64,000 nucleotides of DNA, taken from the NCBI GenBank assembly GCA_002356435.2, contig AP018040.2:2976001-3040000 (forward strand), read 5' to 3'. This document shows positions 63,601 through 64,000 of the stretch, one piece after another (the first letter of the stretch is position 1; each line of letters starts with the position of its first letter). Position numbers and translations under genes: made by a program. The notes beneath the pieces were generated by a model. The model saw nothing but the letters and a program-made list of their open reading frames with translations, searched no databases and was not told where the DNA came from. The DNA comes from Petrimonas sp. IBARAKI (GTDB lineage: Bacteria; Bacteroidota; Bacteroidia; Bacteroidales; Dysgonomonadaceae).

Positions 63601-63703
63601 TTACTTTTACAAATCTTGTCCTCCTGATGTTAATCCGGAACAACCAAACACAATGTACACAATTCCATCATCCTACGTGATGGGTATTAATTTAAATTTT
63701 TAA
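60632..63703 (+). CDS. SusC/RagA-family TonB-linked outer-membrane transporter (1023 aa)
   Basis: This is the third SusC protein of the window and the uptake part of the sugar-metabolism locus. After a signal with an unusually long polar start (MNREAHPEHTRHCHKFLYLF, then a hydrophobic core and YAES) come a carboxypeptidase-regulatory-like domain (KKITGNIVDINKIPIIGANI) and the plug (LDEVVVVGYGTMRRSSLTGS, EILKDAAATAIYGSRAANGV). The barrel ends YVMGINLNF. It is AT-rich in codon use (many AAA, ATA, AAT) compared with ppk1 and mfd. Its 5' leader differs from that shared by the first two SusC genes. The SusD partner starts 23 bases downstream. Confidence 0.95.
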   Translation: MNREAHPEHTRHCHKFLYLFIILTIQLILGIPILYAESGNWVNNESSITDQLPTKKITGNIVDINKIPIIGANIIEKGTTNGTITDIDGNFALEIGNNSVILISYIGYLDQEINTSGRSTFNITLLEDTKQLDEVVVVGYGTMRRSSLTGSISRVEAEKIEAFPSTNVLDAMQGQAAGIFITPSRQPGESPSIRIRGSRSLSAGNNPLLIIDGMPGSWDNLVSQDIASMEILKDAAATAIYGSRAANGVVLVTTKSASQGKLSIEVGSYIGINTYDFIKMQSAEKYAELIRDVMRYQTHGVMNKELWENTFIDTKKGMEMFNSTWAENYYENGINFDWQEALFNNSSLNQGHNISIANQTDKIGYRLSYNYQEDNSYYKTVNFRRHVLSSNVNMKLAKWLSLGMINRIVFRENSGWPDNMWDNMRRMTPFETPYIDDDSSKGLKDAIGKEKYVNALWNYEKGYLVHENKGKMGDLILKLDVKPIDWLTLTTNLKIDYNDRSRGIYRDSKTSYQNLGLNYASMEKTSDFGYTWNGILNFDKIFRDTHKIMSTAVVEAIQEKDEWVGASSQNIPAQYMDYHFLQSGIINRDIWSGYEKTTLLSYMFRTQYEYMGKYLFNFAVRTDGSSRLAEGNKWRTFPSMSMAWVLTEEEFMKNQSLFTVLKLRGSYGEVGNQAISAYQTLTTLTQGAYSWAGNGIYTWQPSGIANKRLGWEVSKTWNTGLDFNILKNKLSGGIELYSTINEDLLMQRSIPQSTGFSNIWQNIGKTSNKGVEISLSSELISRKEFKWNISSMTSRNWNKIIDLADGKDNRGNRWFIGHPISVIWDHKKTGIWQIEEAEEAKKYKMEPGEIKLIDRDGDLAFTDNDRFILGQKEPKWITSLQNNLKYKNIDFSFNIVGQFGHLITASNYTQEWNADKMMIDAVDWWTPLNPTNDWPRAHTAQSHKFNGTLSIFNGDFIKMQNISLGYDLSSFFSKVDLKKLRIYFQASNPFYFYKSCPPDVNPEQPNTMYTIPSSYVMGINLNF

Positions 63704-63725
63704 AATACTTTATAAACAGAAAAAT

Positions 63726-64000
63726 ATGAAAAAGTTAGTTTTCTTTATATTTGCATTAACTCTTTTTGGATGTCAAGATTTTTTAAAAGAAGAATCCAAG
63801 AGCCAGATGACCGAAAATTACTATGAGACAGAGCAGGGGTTATATGAAGGAGTTGGTGGTGTATATACTGTATGCAGAGCATTATACCAACATCACATGT
63901 TTCGTCTTAATTACTTTGGTGATTTGGTTGAAAACGCTTCATCAATGAATAATTCCTACGATCAGGCAGCAAACGTTAGCTGGGATTCATTAAACGATGT
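63726..64000 (+). CDS. SusD/RagB-family lipoprotein, C-terminus cut by window edge
   Basis: Ninety-one codons are visible. The lipoprotein signal MKKLVFFIFALTLFGC (Cys16) is followed by QDFLKEESKSQMTENYYETE, the typical start of SusD proteins of the classical SusD/RagB branch rather than the SusD-like_2 branch of the two earlier pairs. The next stretch, GLYEGVGGVYTVCRALYQ, fits the first TPR-like helix of that family. It is the partner of the SusC gene ending 23 bases upstream. The rest lies outside the window. Confidence 0.9.
   Translation, partial: MKKLVFFIFALTLFGCQDFLKEESKSQMTENYYETEQGLYEGVGGVYTVCRALYQHHMFRLNYFGDLVENASSMNNSYDQAANVSWDSLND

Overview
The window looks like a chromosomal segment of an anaerobic Bacteroidales bacterium. 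A Dysgonomonadaceae-type genome (Proteiniphilum/Petrimonas-like) is my best guess, but that is inference. The evidence is SusC/SusD outer-membrane pairs, TonB-dependent receptors with carboxypeptidase-regulatory N-termini, a DUF3244 protein, membrane-anchored TPR-HTH regulators, repeated TAnnTTTG -7 promoter boxes of the Bacteroidetes type, and A-rich translation starts without Shine-Dalgarno sequences. No rRNA, tRNA, insertion sequence, CRISPR array or phage was seen.

Layout. 1-2.4 kb: a partial sirtuin divergent from two FKBP-type prolyl isomerases. 2.5-14.2 kb: two consecutive SusC/SusD nutrient-uptake pairs and an unrecognised surface-type lipoprotein, with no degradative enzyme. 14.7-17.4 kb: a TPR-membrane-HTH regulator, a DUF3244 secreted protein and a small stand-alone AraC-type regulator. 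17.6-25.4 kb: glycogen phosphorylase and a eukaryotic-like (GT3) glycogen synthase, divergent from mfd. 25.4-27.4 kb: a cysE-cysK operon preceded by a tiny reading frame with five consecutive Cys codons. 27.4-33 kb: DUF4954 beta-helix protein, a 61-residue membrane protein, recA, bcp, dprA and a thioesterase. 33-40 kb: a TonB receptor with a DUF2271 lipoprotein, and purL. 40-45.3 kb: LysE-type exporter, a phosphoesterase, a four-helix-bundle (23S intervening-sequence type) gene inside long inverted repeats, ppk1 and amtB. 45.5-52.6 kb: an envelope cluster (PpiD/SurA-like, CorC/GldE-like, LptC, TPR protein, outer-membrane barrel protein). 52.7-54.9 kb: nitroreductase, riboflavin synthase and dapA. 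55-64 kb: a sugar-metabolism locus with an exported sugar-isomerase-like lipoprotein, three Tat-type Gfo/Idh/MocA oxidoreductases and a third SusC/SusD pair cut by the window end.

How the parts work together. The SusC/D loci import nutrients of unknown identity. The last locus probably oxidises or epimerises sugars in the periplasm. The centre of the window is conserved housekeeping. The two observations I rate highest are in the housekeeping part. One is the polycysteine leader peptide that appears positioned to make cysE-cysK expression respond to cysteine supply. The other is an IVS-like element: a four-helix-bundle gene flanked by a perfect 21-bp inverted repeat lying outside any rRNA gene, directly before ppk1.
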